A stretch of DNA of 64,000 bases from Phenylobacterium kunshanense (GCF_003254525.1 NZ_QFYS01000007.1:173833-237832), one strand, 5' to 3'. Positions 36,522 to 46,408 are shown, numbered from the stretch's first letter. Notes: generated from the sequence alone by a model not told the origin. A program made the numbers and translations.

Positions 36522-37603
36522 GCCTGCGGGCGCTCCTGGACGGGCTGGAGATTCCGATCCTCCAGGCTCCCATGGTGGGCGCCTCTGCGGGCGAACTGGC
36601 GGTGGCGGTCAACGGCGCGGGCGGCATGGGCTCGCTCGCGGCCGGCGCCCTGGAGCCGCAAGACCTCGGTCGCGCCGTCGAGGCCCTGAGAGCCGTCACA
36701 GACGGTCCATTCGGGGTCAACCTGCTGATGGCGCAGGCCGCCGAGCCGGACAGGGGCGAACTCGAGGCGGCGCTGTCGCGACTGGCGCCCTGGTACGCGG
36801 AGCTGGGACAGCCCCTGCCGACCCTCCCCAACCAGTTCGCTCCCGACTTCGAGGCCCAGTTTGACGCGCTGACCGCCGCAGCGCCGCCGGTGGCGTCGTT
36901 CACGTTCGGAATTCTCAGCGGGGATCAGGTGGACGCCCTGCATGCCGCCGGGACGCTCGTCGTGGGCACGGCGACCACTGTGGCGGAGGCGCGGGCCTGG
37001 GCCGAGGTCGGCGCCGACGGGATCTGCGCCCAGGGCTTCGAGGCCGGCGGTCATCGGGGCCATTTCCTTGCGGACGCCGAGGCGAGCCTTGTGGGGACCA
37101 TGGCCCTGGTCGGAACGATCCGCGCGGCCGTGGACCTGCCGGTGATCGCCGCCGGAGGGATCATGGACGGGCGCGGCGTGGCGGCCGCGCTGGCGCTGGG
37201 CGCATCGGCCGTGCAGATGGGCACCGCGTTCCTGCTGGCCGACGAAGCGGTGACGTCGGCCCCGTGGCGGCGCGCCCTGGCCGAGGCGGGAGACGATCCC
37301 ACGCGGCTCACCCGGGCGTTCACGGGCCGCTTCGCCCGCGGAATCGAGAACAGGTTCATGCGTCTGATGCATGGGGTGCAGGACGACGTCCCGGCCTATC
37401 CTGTGCAGAACCGGCTGACCCAGCCGCTGCGCGCCGCCGCGACCCAGGCCGACGCTCCGGAGCTGATCTCACTCTGGGCCGGGCAGGCCGTCGCCCTCGC
37501 GCAGCCGGGCCACGCCGGAGACCTGATGCGCAAATGGTGGGCCGAGGCCCGCGAAGCGGCGGTCGGGCTGGCGGACCGGACGGCCCGAAGGGGGGATAGG
37601 TGA
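36518..37603 (+). CDS. Nitronate monooxygenase (2-nitropropane dioxygenase family)
   Basis: The 361-aa product is a TIM-barrel flavoprotein of the nitronate monooxygenase family: IPILQAPMVGASAGELA at the N-terminus, FGVNLLMAQ, GICAQGFEAGGHRGHF (the conserved His region), VIAAGGIMDGRGVAAALALG and AVQMGTAFL (FMN phosphate contacts). Such enzymes oxidise alkyl nitronates such as propionate-3-nitronate. Start overlaps trmJ by four bases and stop overlaps the following GTG (GTGA). Confidence 0.9.
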   Translation: MSLRALLDGLEIPILQAPMVGASAGELAVAVNGAGGMGSLAAGALEPQDLGRAVEALRAVTDGPFGVNLLMAQAAEPDRGELEAALSRLAPWYAELGQPLPTLPNQFAPDFEAQFDALTAAAPPVASFTFGILSGDQVDALHAAGTLVVGTATTVAEARAWAEVGADGICAQGFEAGGHRGHFLADAEASLVGTMALVGTIRAAVDLPVIAAGGIMDGRGVAAALALGASAVQMGTAFLLADEAVTSAPWRRALAEAGDDPTRLTRAFTGRFARGIENRFMRLMHGVQDDVPAYPVQNRLTQPLRAAATQADAPELISLWAGQAVALAQPGHAGDLMRKWWAEAREAAVGLADRTARRGDR

Positions 37604-38841
37604 GCGATCTGAGGACTGCTGCGCGGGAAGCCTACGCCTACGCCCTGCCGCTCATCGAGGTGGCGACCACGCGCCAGCGCGGACAGGCCCTGGGCCAGCG
37701 AATGGGGGTCTTCGCCCACGTCCGGAGCCTGGCCAACCACAAGCACCGCGCGGTCACCACGCCCAACACCGACACGCTCTATTCCACCGCCCAGGTCGAC
37801 CTGTCCGCCGGGCCTGTGACGATCACCCTGCCGCCGGCCGGCGACCGCTATCTCTCGGTCGCGCTGATGGACGCCTACACCAACAACTTCGCGGTCCTGG
37901 GCACGCGGACCACGGGTCCGGACGGCGGAACTTTCCGACTGGTCGGGCCGGGCGAGGCCGTCGAGGGCTGGAACGTCGTCCGGTCGCCTACCCATCACGT
38001 CTGGGTGCTGGCCCGCGTGCTTGTGGAGGGGCCTCACGATCTGGAGGCGGCGCGCGAAGTCCAGGCCGGGTTGTCCATGCAGGGGCCGCCCTGCGAGGCG
38101 CCTGGGCCCTACGCGGATCGGAACGCAGGCTGGCGCGACTACTTCGCCAGCGCAGCGGCCCTGATGGCGGCCAACCCGCCGCCGGTCACCGACCTGGCGA
38201 TCCTGCGCCGCATGGCGCCGCTGGGCCTCCTGGAAGGGTTTGATGCCGATCGGTTCAGTGAGGCGGAGGCCGCGGAGATGGAGGCCGGCGTCGCGGAGGC
38301 GCGCGAGGCCGTGCGCGGGGGCGGCGGGCTGGGCGGCACGCAGTTCGTCGACGGCTGGTCCTATCCCGACGCCCGCCTCGGCGACTTCGACCAGGACTAC
38401 GCGCTGCGGGCGGCCGTCGCGCTCGGCGGCTTGGCCGCCCTGCCGCCAGCCGAGGCGATGTACATGCAGGCCGAGGGGCCGGGCCCGCGCCGCCTCTTCG
38501 ACGGGACGAAGGCGTGGCGCCTGCACTTCCCGGCCGACCGCCATCTGCCCGTGGACTCGTTCTGGTCGCTCAGCCTCTATGAGGCGATGCCGGACGGGCA
38601 GTTCTTCTTCTGCGACAATCCGTTGGACCGCTACGCCATCGGCGACCGGACGCCGGGACTCACCCGCAACGCCGATGGTTCGCTCGACATCTGGATCGGC
38701 CACGACAGCCCGGGGACCGAACGGGAGGGCAACTGGCTGCCGGCGCCTGCGGGGCCCTTTGCGCTGTTCATGCGCGCCTATCTGCCGAGGCCCGAGTTGC
38801 TTCGGGGCTATTACCGTATGCCTCCCGTCGAGCTTGCCTGA
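37600..38841 (+). CDS. DUF1254/DUF1214 protein, no signal peptide
   Basis: The 413-aa product has an N-terminal DUF1254-type region (EAYAYALPLIEVATTR, then TTPNTDTLYSTAQVDLSAGP) and a C-terminal DUF1214-type region (FWSLSLYEAMPDGQFFFCDN, then YAIGDRTPGLTRNADGSL). It is closely paralogous to the next gene but has no export signal, so it is probably cytoplasmic. GTG start overlaps the previous gene by four bases. The family has no firmly established activity; the motif TPNxDTLYS is conserved. Confidence 0.8.
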   Translation: MSDLRTAAREAYAYALPLIEVATTRQRGQALGQRMGVFAHVRSLANHKHRAVTTPNTDTLYSTAQVDLSAGPVTITLPPAGDRYLSVALMDAYTNNFAVLGTRTTGPDGGTFRLVGPGEAVEGWNVVRSPTHHVWVLARVLVEGPHDLEAAREVQAGLSMQGPPCEAPGPYADRNAGWRDYFASAAALMAANPPPVTDLAILRRMAPLGLLEGFDADRFSEAEAAEMEAGVAEAREAVRGGGGLGGTQFVDGWSYPDARLGDFDQDYALRAAVALGGLAALPPAEAMYMQAEGPGPRRLFDGTKAWRLHFPADRHLPVDSFWSLSLYEAMPDGQFFFCDNPLDRYAIGDRTPGLTRNADGSLDIWIGHDSPGTEREGNWLPAPAGPFALFMRAYLPRPELLRGYYRMPPVELA

Positions 38842-38889
38842 GGCCGGCGCGGTCGCCAGGGTCCACGGCCTCGACGGAGGGTGTGACGG

Positions 38890-40218
38890 GTGAACAGGCG
38901 TCAGTTACTGGCCGCTGCGGCGGCGTTCGGGGTGGTTCCGGCAGGCCAGTCGGCGGCCGCGCAGGGTGACCTGCGGCGCGCGGCCAGCGAGGCCTGGCTC
39001 TACGGCCTGCCGCTCATCGAGATGGCGACGACCCGGACCCGCGCGCTGTCGGGCAAAGGCGGCCAGCCGGCGGGACTCAACCGGTTCGGCCACACCCGGG
39101 CCCTGGCCGGTCCGCAGTCGCGGGCGGTCACCGCGCCGAACAACGACACCCTGTATTCCAGCGCCTGGCTCGACCTGACCAAGGGGCCGGTGACCCTGAC
39201 CGTGCCGCCGACGGGCGAGCGCTACATCTCGGTGGCTGGGATGAGCATGTTCACGGACAACGACTTCGTCCTGGGGACACGGACCAGCGGCGGGGCGGGC
39301 GGCCGCTACACGATCGTCGGACCGGGCCAGCCGGGGTCCGGCCCCGACGTCGTGCGCCTCACCACGCCCCATGGCTGGCTGCTGGCGCGCATTCTCGTCG
39401 AAGGCGAAGCCGACCTGCCTGCGGTCCACGCCCTCCAGGACCAGTTGCAGCTCGCGGGCCCGGCAGGCCTGGCGCCGCCGCCTGCCTATGCGACGCGCCA
39501 GTCGCCGCCGTTGGCCTATTTCACGGCGGTCGCGCAGTTGCTGAAGGCCAACCCGCCGCCGGCGACGGACGGCGCCCTGTTCGCTCGGATCGCAGCGCTG
39601 GGGCTCGGTCCTGCCGGCGACTTCGATCCCGGCAGATTCGATGCCGCCGCGGTGGCCGCGATCGACGCGGGCGTCGAGGACGCGCGGCAGGCGCTGAAGA
39701 GCATGCGGCCGGGCAGTGCGGTCGATGGCTGGAGCTATCCGCGATCGACCTTGGGCTTCTATAATCAGGACTACCTGTTCCGGGCCGGCGTGGCGCTGTC
39801 CGGGCTGGCGGCGCTTCCACCGGCCGAGGCGATGTACCTCCAGCCCGCACTGGCCCAGGGCGGTCGGATGATCGATGGTCCCGGACCGTGGAAGCTTCAC
39901 TTCCCTGCGGGGCGGCTGCCGGCCGTGGACGCCTTCTGGTCCCTGACCATGTACGAGGCCACCCGAGAGGGGCAGTTCTTCCTCGTGGACAATCCGATCG
40001 GCCGGTATTCGATCGGCGATCGGACACCGGGGTTGAAGGCGAACGCCGACGGGTCGCTCACCATCTGGATCGCAAGACAGGATCCGGGAGGCGACCGCTC
40101 GTCGAACTGGCTCCCGGCTCCGGCCACCGGTCCGTTCAGCCTCAGCCTGCGGGCCTACCTGCCCAAGGAGGAGATGCGGGACGGTCGCTACCGCCTGCCG
40201 CCGCTCGCGGCTGGTTGA
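38890..40218 (+). CDS. Exported DUF1254/DUF1214 protein with Tat-like signal
   Basis: The 442-aa product is a paralogue of the preceding gene (same order of EAWLYGLPLIEMATTR, APNNDTLYSSAWLDLTKGP and YSIGDRTPGLKANADGSL). It differs by an N-terminal leader MNRRQLLAAAAAFGVVPAG, a twin-arginine-type signal, so export of a folded protein is likely. The start is GTG at 38890, 48 bp after the first copy. The pair looks like a tandem duplication with one copy directed to the periplasm. Function unknown. Confidence 0.82.
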   Translation: MNRRQLLAAAAAFGVVPAGQSAAAQGDLRRAASEAWLYGLPLIEMATTRTRALSGKGGQPAGLNRFGHTRALAGPQSRAVTAPNNDTLYSSAWLDLTKGPVTLTVPPTGERYISVAGMSMFTDNDFVLGTRTSGGAGGRYTIVGPGQPGSGPDVVRLTTPHGWLLARILVEGEADLPAVHALQDQLQLAGPAGLAPPPAYATRQSPPLAYFTAVAQLLKANPPPATDGALFARIAALGLGPAGDFDPGRFDAAAVAAIDAGVEDARQALKSMRPGSAVDGWSYPRSTLGFYNQDYLFRAGVALSGLAALPPAEAMYLQPALAQGGRMIDGPGPWKLHFPAGRLPAVDAFWSLTMYEATREGQFFLVDNPIGRYSIGDRTPGLKANADGSLTIWIARQDPGGDRSSNWLPAPATGPFSLSLRAYLPKEEMRDGRYRLPPLAAG

Positions 40219-40271
40219 CCTGGGCCCGCGGGGGCCGTTCTGTCGCATGACAGTGTTCAGTTGGCTCCCGC

Positions 40272-41735
40272 ATGGATTCCACCAAGGCTACCGACATGAC
40301 AGGACCGGCCGGCGCGCATGACCAGGGCGCCGGCGTGGCGGCGCCGACTCCATCCAGCGTCCTGACGGCGCTCACGCAGGCGCCGATCGGCATCGCGATC
40401 TTCGACCGGGCCATGCGGTACCTGGCGGCGTCGCGGCAGTTCCTGACCGACCAGGGCCTCCCCGGCGACACGCCGCTCGCCGGACGCCTGCACTACGATG
40501 TGTTTCCCGACGTCCCGCAGCGTTGGCGAGACCTGCATGCGCGGGCGCTGGCGGAGGGCGTCGAGCTCAGCCATGACGGCGAGCCCTTCGAGCGCGAAAC
40601 CGGGCGCACGGAATGGATCCGCTGGTCGGTGGCGCCGTGGCGAACGGACGACGGCGAGATCGGCGGCCTGGTCCTCTATACGGAAGTGGTGACGGCGGCC
40701 GTGACGGCGCGGCTGAATCTGCAAGCGGCCGAAGCGCGATACCGGGCGGTCTTCGACCACACACCCGTCGGCGTGGCCCGGATCTCGCCCGAAGGCCGGT
40801 TCCTGGAAGTCAACGAGCGCATGTGCGCCATCACCCGCTATTCCCGCGATCTGCTGATGGCGCGGACGTTTGTCGACATCACGCATCCCGAAGACCTCGC
40901 GGTCGACCTCGCGCTCGTGCGGAGCGTCATCGATGGAGAACGCGACACCTACACGCTGGAGAAACGGTACCTGACGCCATCCAGCGAGGTCGTCTGGGTC
41001 CACCTCACGGTCGCGCTTGTTCGAACGGCGAACGGTGATCCCGACTACTTCATCGCGACGGTCGAGGACATCACCGACCGGAAGCACGCCGAGACCGCCC
41101 AGCAGCGCTATCAGGCCCAGTTGCGGCTGCTGATCAACGAACTGAACCACCGGGTGAAAAACACGCTGGCGACCGTCCAGTCGATGGCCGCCCAGACGCT
41201 GCGCGGCGACTATGACCCGGCGACGGCGTACGAGGCGTTCGAGTCCCGGCTGCTGGGCCTGTCGGCGGCGCATGAGGTGCTGACCCGCGAACGCTGGCAC
41301 GGCGCCTTGCTGCGGGAGCTGGCCGAACGCGCGCTCCGCCCGTTCTGCGGCGAGGATCCGACCCGCGTGAGCCTTGCAGGCGGCGAGGTCTGGCTGCCGC
41401 CCGGCGCGGCGCTCACCCTCGCGCTCGTCTTCCACGAGCTGGCCACCAACGCCGTGAAGTACGGCGCGCTGTCGTCCGCGACTGGCCAGGTCACCCTCTC
41501 GTGGACCCATGATGCGGACAGCGGCGCCCTCGATGTGTGCTGGAGCGAAACGGGCGGGCCGCCGGCTTCGCCCCCGCTGCGGAAGGGCTTCGGATCGCGC
41601 CTCATAGAGCGCGGCCTACGCGGGGAACTCGGGGGCAAGGTCGCCATGCGCTACCTGCCCAGCGGCCTCGTCTGCGAGATGCGGGCGAACGTCCGGAGTC
41701 CGTCACGGGCGCTGGGACTGCTGGGCGACATCTGA
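40272..41735 (+). CDS. PAS-PAS HWE-type sensor histidine kinase
   Basis: The 487-aa product has two PAS domains (about 25-145 and 155-275; the second ends in a PAC-like YFIATVEDITDRKHAE), then an HWE-family kinase core: phospho-His in LLINELNHRVKNTLATVQSM, ATPase N-box in LALVFHELATNAVKYGALS and a Trp-Glu pair (CWSETGGP). No membrane segment is visible, so it senses a cytoplasmic signal, perhaps light or redox through a PAS cofactor. No response regulator is adjacent. The family often feeds general-stress or light responses. Confidence 0.88.
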   Translation: MDSTKATDMTGPAGAHDQGAGVAAPTPSSVLTALTQAPIGIAIFDRAMRYLAASRQFLTDQGLPGDTPLAGRLHYDVFPDVPQRWRDLHARALAEGVELSHDGEPFERETGRTEWIRWSVAPWRTDDGEIGGLVLYTEVVTAAVTARLNLQAAEARYRAVFDHTPVGVARISPEGRFLEVNERMCAITRYSRDLLMARTFVDITHPEDLAVDLALVRSVIDGERDTYTLEKRYLTPSSEVVWVHLTVALVRTANGDPDYFIATVEDITDRKHAETAQQRYQAQLRLLINELNHRVKNTLATVQSMAAQTLRGDYDPATAYEAFESRLLGLSAAHEVLTRERWHGALLRELAERALRPFCGEDPTRVSLAGGEVWLPPGAALTLALVFHELATNAVKYGALSSATGQVTLSWTHDADSGALDVCWSETGGPPASPPLRKGFGSRLIERGLRGELGGKVAMRYLPSGLVCEMRANVRSPSRALGLLGDI

Positions 41736-41904
41736 AGGCAAGCCGTCCTTGACTCGGTGCGGCCCGACCGTCATACACCGCGCCTTCCAGCCGCCGGGCT
41801 CGCCCGCGCGGCCGGAAGTCTATGACGGGTTGATGCAGTGCCGCCGTTGAGATCGCGATCTCCGCTTCGAGAGGTCGCCGGCCGCGTCGAACAGAGAGTG
41901 GAAT

Positions 41905-42522
41905 ATGTCCAAGCGCCATAGCGCCAAGTACAAACTCGACCGCCGGATGGGCGAAAACGTCTGGGGTCGTCCGAAGTCTCCGATCAATGCCCGCGCCTAC
42001 GGCCCCGGCCAGCACGGCCAGCGTCGCAAGTCCAAGGTGTCGGACTTCGGCCTCCAGCTCCGCGCCAAGCAGAAGCTGAAGGGCTACTACGGCAACATCA
42101 CCGAGAAGCAGTTCGTCCGGATCTACGAGGAAGCCGCCCGCCGCAAGGGCAACACCTCCGAGAACCTGATCGCCCTGCTGGAATCGCGCCTGGACGCGGT
42201 GGTCTATCGCGCCAAGTTCGTGCCGACTCCGTTCGCAGCCCGTCAGTTCGTCAACCACGGCCACGTGCTGGTGAACGGCAAGCGCGTGAACATCGCGTCG
42301 TACCGCGTGAAGCCGGGCGACGTGGTCCAGGTGCGCGAGCGTTCGCGCAACATGGCCCTGGTGCTGGAAGCGCTGGGCTCGTCCGAGCGTGAGACCCCCG
42401 ACTACATCACGGTCGAGGCGAAGAGCATGTCCGCCACGTTCGTGCGTGCGCCGGAGCTGGCCGAGGTGCCGTATCCGGTGAAGATGGAACCGAACCTCGT
42501 GATCGAGTTCTACGCGTCGTAA
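41905..42522 (+). CDS. rpsD: 30S ribosomal protein S4
   Basis: The 205-aa product is a full-length S4: [19 protein letters not shown] at the start, [20 protein letters not shown], and the S4 RNA-binding domain [20 protein letters not shown] with [15 protein letters not shown]. It nucleates 30S assembly. The long basic N-terminus lacks the zinc-ribbon cysteines (zinc-free form). It is a single gene with a strong terminator. Confidence 0.98.
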   Translation: MSKRHSAKYKLDRRMGENVWGRPKSPINARAYGPGQHGQRRKSKVSDFGLQLRAKQKLKGYYGNITEKQFVRIYEEAARRKGNTSENLIALLESRLDAVVYRAKFVPTPFAARQFVNHGHVLVNGKRVNIASYRVKPGDVVQVRERSRNMALVLEALGSSERETPDYITVEAKSMSATFVRAPELAEVPYPVKMEPNLVIEFYAS

Positions 42523-42552
42523 GCTGACGCCGAGTACCGATGACTTCGCGAA

Positions 42553-42583
42553 GGCCCCGGAGCGATCCGGGGCCTTTTGCTTT
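42553..42583 (+). terminator. Intrinsic terminator after rpsD
   Basis: GGCCCCGGA and TCCGGGGCC pair around a GCGA loop and are followed by TTTTGCTTT, about 30 bp past the rpsD stop. Confidence 0.9.
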
Positions 42584-42627
42584 GCCGGGGCCTTTCGCTC
42601 TCGGAAAGGCTGTGGCGGAGTGGCGTC

Positions 42628-42999
42628 ATGAATCGCAGGGTCTTCATCTTGGCGGCGCTGGCGCTGGGGGGGTGCGCCGGGGCGGTGCGGGTGATCGCCC
42701 CGCCGGGTGGACCGCTGGCCGAACTCGAGCCGCTGTATGGCGCCCAGGCCGGACGCGACGCGCTGACGGTCACCGTGGCGTCCAGCGGCTGTACGGCGAA
42801 GGCGGATTTCGCGGTCTATGTGGAGAAGAAGGGGGAGGCCGTGACCCTCGCCCTTGGCCGCAGGCGCCTCGACACCTGCAGATCGTTCGCCGCCGGCCGG
42901 GCGGACCTGCGCTTTACCTGGGAAGAGCTGGGGCTTCCGCCACGGACGCCGGTGTTCCTGCTGAATCCACTGGTGGCCTGGCGCGGTCCCGGCGCCTGA
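42628..42999 (+). CDS. Small lipoprotein of unknown function
   Basis: The 123-aa product has a lipoprotein leader MNRRVFILAALALGGCAG (lipobox LGGC at residue 16). The mature part has two further cysteines (near 54 and 86) that could form a disulfide and beta-rich segments (ALTVTVASSGCTAKADFAVY). GGAG lies 8 bases before ATG. Its last 86 bases overlap the mscS gene on the opposite strand. Family not recognised. Confidence 0.65.
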   Translation: MNRRVFILAALALGGCAGAVRVIAPPGGPLAELEPLYGAQAGRDALTVTVASSGCTAKADFAVYVEKKGEAVTLALGRRRLDTCRSFAAGRADLRFTWEELGLPPRTPVFLLNPLVAWRGPGA

Positions 43000-44086
43000 C
43001 CCTCGGTCCATCGTCGAACGCGACGTCGAAGCGCTCGCGGGGCAGGGCGTGGGGGTGGTCGGCGTTGAGCCACGCGATCATCCTCTCGCGGATCTCGCAT
43101 CGCAGGTCGAAGGCGGCGCCGGAGTCGCGTGCGCTTGCCAGGATCCGGACCTCCATGGTCCGCTCCCGGGCGTCCGTCACCTGGACCACGGCGGTCTTGC
43201 CGTCCCAATGCGGCGAGCCGGCGAGGATGTCCTCCAGCTTCTCGCGGATGGCCGGAACCGGCGTGCTGTAGTCGAGGTACAGCATCACGGTTCCCAAGAG
43301 GTCGGCGGACTCCCGCGTCCAGTTCTGGAAAGGGTTCTCCAGGAAGTATTTGAGCGGCACGACCAGCCGACGGAGATCCCAGATCTTCACCACCACATAG
43401 GTGGATGTGATCTCCTCCACGCGACCCCATTCGCCCTCCACGATGACGGCGTCGTCGATGCGGATGGGCTGGGTCAGGGCGATCTGAACCCCCGCCAGCA
43501 GGTTGGACAGGACAGGCTGCAGCGCGAGGCCCACGATGATGCCCGCGGCGCCGCCTGCGGCCAGCAGGCTCACGCCGAGTTGCCGGACTCCGGGAATGGT
43601 CATCAGAACGAACGCGCAGGTGAGGATGATCACCAGTGTCGCCAAGGCCCGCCGTAGGATCCTCACCTGCGTCAGATGCTTGCGGGCGAGCAGGTTGTCC
43701 GAAACGTCCACCCGGAACCGCCTGAGGTAGAGCGCCGAGCCGATGTCGAGCGCGGTCATCAGCGCCATCCCCACCAGCACGATGAAGCCGATCAGCAGGG
43801 CGTGCTGGACGAGCGTGGCCTCCCGCGCCGGCAGGGGGGCCACATGCACGGCCCAGCTGATGGCGCCGATGCAGATTGCGAGCCGTGCAGGTCTGCGGGT
43901 GCGGAGGAGAAGCGGGCGCCAGAAGGAGTCCTTCCGGGTCAGTCGGCGTCGCAGGACGCTCACCACACCACCATAGGCCGCGAGCGCCGCGGCGAGGGCG
44001 AGACCGATGAGCACCAGGCTGAAGGCCCATGCAGGCGCCCAGTCGAGGCGCGCCTCCAGCGCGCGAGTGAAGCTCTGGATATCCAT
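42914..44086 (-). CDS. MscS-family mechanosensitive channel
   Basis: The 390-aa product has N-terminal membrane segments (about 20-42, 63-82, 90-112 and 140-160), then the MscS pore helix region (QLGVSLLAAGGAAGIIVGLA, LQPVLSNLLAGVQIALTQPI) and beta domain (IRIDDAVIVEGEWGRVEEIT). It should open under membrane tension to release solutes; the subfamily is larger than E. coli MscS. The Arg/Pro/Ala-rich C-terminal tail is encoded antisense to the end of the preceding lipoprotein gene. Confidence 0.88.
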   Translation of the reverse strand: MDIQSFTRALEARLDWAPAWAFSLVLIGLALAAALAAYGGVVSVLRRRLTRKDSFWRPLLLRTRRPARLAICIGAISWAVHVAPLPAREATLVQHALLIGFIVLVGMALMTALDIGSALYLRRFRVDVSDNLLARKHLTQVRILRRALATLVIILTCAFVLMTIPGVRQLGVSLLAAGGAAGIIVGLALQPVLSNLLAGVQIALTQPIRIDDAVIVEGEWGRVEEITSTYVVVKIWDLRRLVVPLKYFLENPFQNWTRESADLLGTVMLYLDYSTPVPAIREKLEDILAGSPHWDGKTAVVQVTDARERTMEVRILASARDSGAAFDLRCEIRERMIAWLNADHPHALPRERFDVAFDDGPRVRRRDRARPPVDSAGTPASVAEAPALPR

Positions 44087-44148
44087 TCCGACCTGTCGCT
44101 GCTCGCCCCCGGGCCAAACGGAGACAGGTCAGGAAGGTTCAGCCTCGA

Positions 44149-44564
44149 TCATGTCAGTAGGGCTGGGATCCAGTCGGGTACGCGGCGGGGCCGGCCGGTC
44201 GCCTGCTCGATCAGCACCCAGGTCGTCCGGATCTGGGCGCACATGGCGCCGTCCGGGCCGTCGATCCGGATGAAGCGGTCGAACCGGGGGCCCTGGGGAG
44301 CTTCGGCCACCCAGGTCCGGCCCTGGGCGATCTCGCCCAGCTTGAGCTCGCGCCGGTAGTCGATCTCATGGCGAAGCGCGACCCAGGCCCAGGTCGCCTG
44401 GGCGTCGGCGGGCGCGCGGCTGCGCCAGTGGGCGACGCCCATGTCCTGCGCCCAGCGCAGGTAGACCACGTTGTTCACGTGGCCGTTGTCGTCGATATCC
44501 GCGGGCGTCGGCTCGAACGTCAGCCGGAAGACCTGCCGGCCCTCCGGCGGTTCGAGCAGCCTGG

Positions 44565-44568
<4 letters not shown>
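44149..44568 (-). CDS. Acyl-CoA thioesterase (hotdog fold, YbgC/4HBT-like)
   Basis: The 139-aa product has the hotdog-fold signature ADIDDNGHVNNVVYLRWAQD near residue 25, where an Asp/His pair acts in 4-hydroxybenzoyl-CoA-thioesterase-like enzymes, followed by strands WVALRHEIDYRRELKLGE. It hydrolyses an acyl-CoA. The start is GTG at 44568, overlapping the glutaredoxin stop (GTGA); a longer frame in the same register belongs to the shadow of the glutaredoxin gene. Confidence 0.85.
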
Positions 44569-44906
<338 letters not shown>

Positions 44907-44989
44907 GGGTGTCGCCCTTTCGGCGCGGAATGTTCGGGCAAGAGCTAGGGACGGCGGCCCCGAGGGTCAAGCGTCGCTGGGGAGCCGCG

Positions 44990-45223
44990 TCAGGCTGGCG
45001 CGGACGTCTCCAGGGCCAGGGCATGCAACTCGCCGCCCATCTTGCCCTTCAGCGCCGCGTACACGAGCTGGTGCTGGCGAACGCGGGGCAGGCCTTGGAA
45101 GGCGGCGGAGACGATCCGGGCCTTGTAGTGGTCGCCGTCGCCGGCGAGGTCGTGCACCTCGATCTCGGCGTCGGGGAACCCCTCGCGGAGGGCGGCTTCC
45201 AGGTCGGGCTGGGACATCGGCAT
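44990..45223 (-). CDS. BolA-family protein
   Basis: The 77-aa product is a BolA/IbaG-type KH-like domain: FPDAEIEVHDLAGDGDHYKA, then HQLVYAALKGKMGGELHALA with the conserved C-terminal His. It partners with monothiol glutaredoxins in iron-sulfur handling, consistent with grxD next door. The second codon set offers an ATG at 45217; neither start has a clear ribosome site. Confidence 0.9.
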   Translation of the reverse strand: MPMSQPDLEAALREGFPDAEIEVHDLAGDGDHYKARIVSAAFQGLPRVRQHQLVYAALKGKMGGELHALALETSAPA

Positions 45224-45243
45224 GGCGCCGACTTAGGCGCGTG

Positions 45244-45861
45244 TCAGCCGGACGTCCAGAGCAGGCTGAGGCCGAAGAGGCCCATGAGGCCGGCGGCCCC
45301 GCGGTCCAGCGGCTTCTGGGCGCGCGCATAGGCCTGGGCGGCGCGGGCGGCGGAAAAGGCCAGCGCCAGTCCCGCCTGCCAGATGAGGCAGGTGATCGTG
45401 ACGACCAGGACGGCCGCGAAGTGGAGCCAATCGGGAGTATCCGGCCCCACGTAGGCCGAGAACACGCTGGCGAAGAACAGCACCGACTTCGGGTTGGTCA
45501 GGCAGATCGCCAAGCCCTGGGCGAAGGCGGCCTTCGCGGCGCCCGGCGGGGGCTCGGTGAGGGCCGGCTCAGGCCTCGACCGCCAGAGCGCGACGGCGAA
45601 CCAGACCAGATAGAGCCCGCCGGCGATCCGCATGGCCTTGTAGAGCCAGGGCGCGGCGGCCAGCAGAGCCGCAAGGCCCACCAGCGCCGCCACGCACCAG
45701 ATCAGAACCCCCAGTGTCGCGCCGAACGCGGTGGCGACGGCGGGCCCGCGGCCCCGGCGCATGGCGATACGCATCGTGAGGAAGTTGCTGGGCCCCGGCA
45801 CGACCGACGTTGCCAGCGTCAGCAGGAACAGGGAGGCCAGGGAAACGACGTGCTCGGTCAT
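45244..45861 (-). CDS. LysE/RhtB-family amino acid exporter
   Basis: The 205-aa product has about six membrane segments and the LysE family N-terminal motif TLATSVVPGPSNFLTMRIAM, with AICLTNPKSVLFFASVFS in the middle. Members export amino acids such as lysine, threonine or homoserine lactones. ATG overlaps the stop of the upstream gene (ATGA). Confidence 0.88.
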   Translation of the reverse strand: MTEHVVSLASLFLLTLATSVVPGPSNFLTMRIAMRRGRGPAVATAFGATLGVLIWCVAALVGLAALLAAAPWLYKAMRIAGGLYLVWFAVALWRSRPEPALTEPPPGAAKAAFAQGLAICLTNPKSVLFFASVFSAYVGPDTPDWLHFAAVLVVTITCLIWQAGLALAFSAARAAQAYARAQKPLDRGAAGLMGLFGLSLLWTSG

Positions 45862-46340
45862 GCTGTCCGCGTGAAGTCCATGGTCCAGTTGGTCTCCCAC
45901 GTCTCGCCGTCGTCATAGGAGAAGGCCTGGCTCCAGCGCGCCGTGGATCCCGTGATTCCGTCCCACCGATAGGCGACCTTCACGGGCCGGTCGCCGTCCA
46001 GATCCTCGCCATGGAACAGGCCAATCCCATCCTCGAACCGGCCATGCACGGGAGCCTGCAAAAGGCCCGAGGCGCTGCTGACCCAGTAGATCGACCACCG
46101 CCGGTTCTCGATGTCGAAGGTGCGGATCGCCACGCCCTGGGCGCGGAGCTCGGGGAAGTCGTTGTCCTCGACATTCACCAGGCCGCCCATGAGGCCCTGC
46201 GTGAAACTGGCGCCGGCGAAGACGTCCCACTCATCGCAACCCGCGCCACGCGCCTTCAGTCGCCGATGCTGCACCGACCAGCGGCCATAGAGAAAATGGA
46301 AGTCCCGCCGTCCGTCGTCATGCACTGTGTCGTAGGCCAT
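45858..46340 (-). CDS. Cytoplasmic protein with a DUF1579-like lipocalin look, unknown function
   Basis: The 160-aa product is beta-rich (RRDFHFLYGRWSVQHRRLKA, WDVFAGASFTQGLMGGLVNV, WSIYWVSSASGLLQAPVHG, VAYRWDGITGSTARWSQAFS), resembling the beta-barrel DUF1579-type proteins, with no signal peptide. ATG at 46340 has GGGAGG eight bases before it. It is translationally coupled to the LysE-type exporter. Function unknown. Confidence 0.65.
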   Translation of the reverse strand: MAYDTVHDDGRRDFHFLYGRWSVQHRRLKARGAGCDEWDVFAGASFTQGLMGGLVNVEDNDFPELRAQGVAIRTFDIENRRWSIYWVSSASGLLQAPVHGRFEDGIGLFHGEDLDGDRPVKVAYRWDGITGSTARWSQAFSYDDGETWETNWTMDFTRTA

Positions 46341-46408
46341 GGCCTGTCCCTCCCGCATCGAGGGACAGGCTTAGCGACAGCCTGCTGACAGCCGTGTGGC
46401 AGCAGCGG

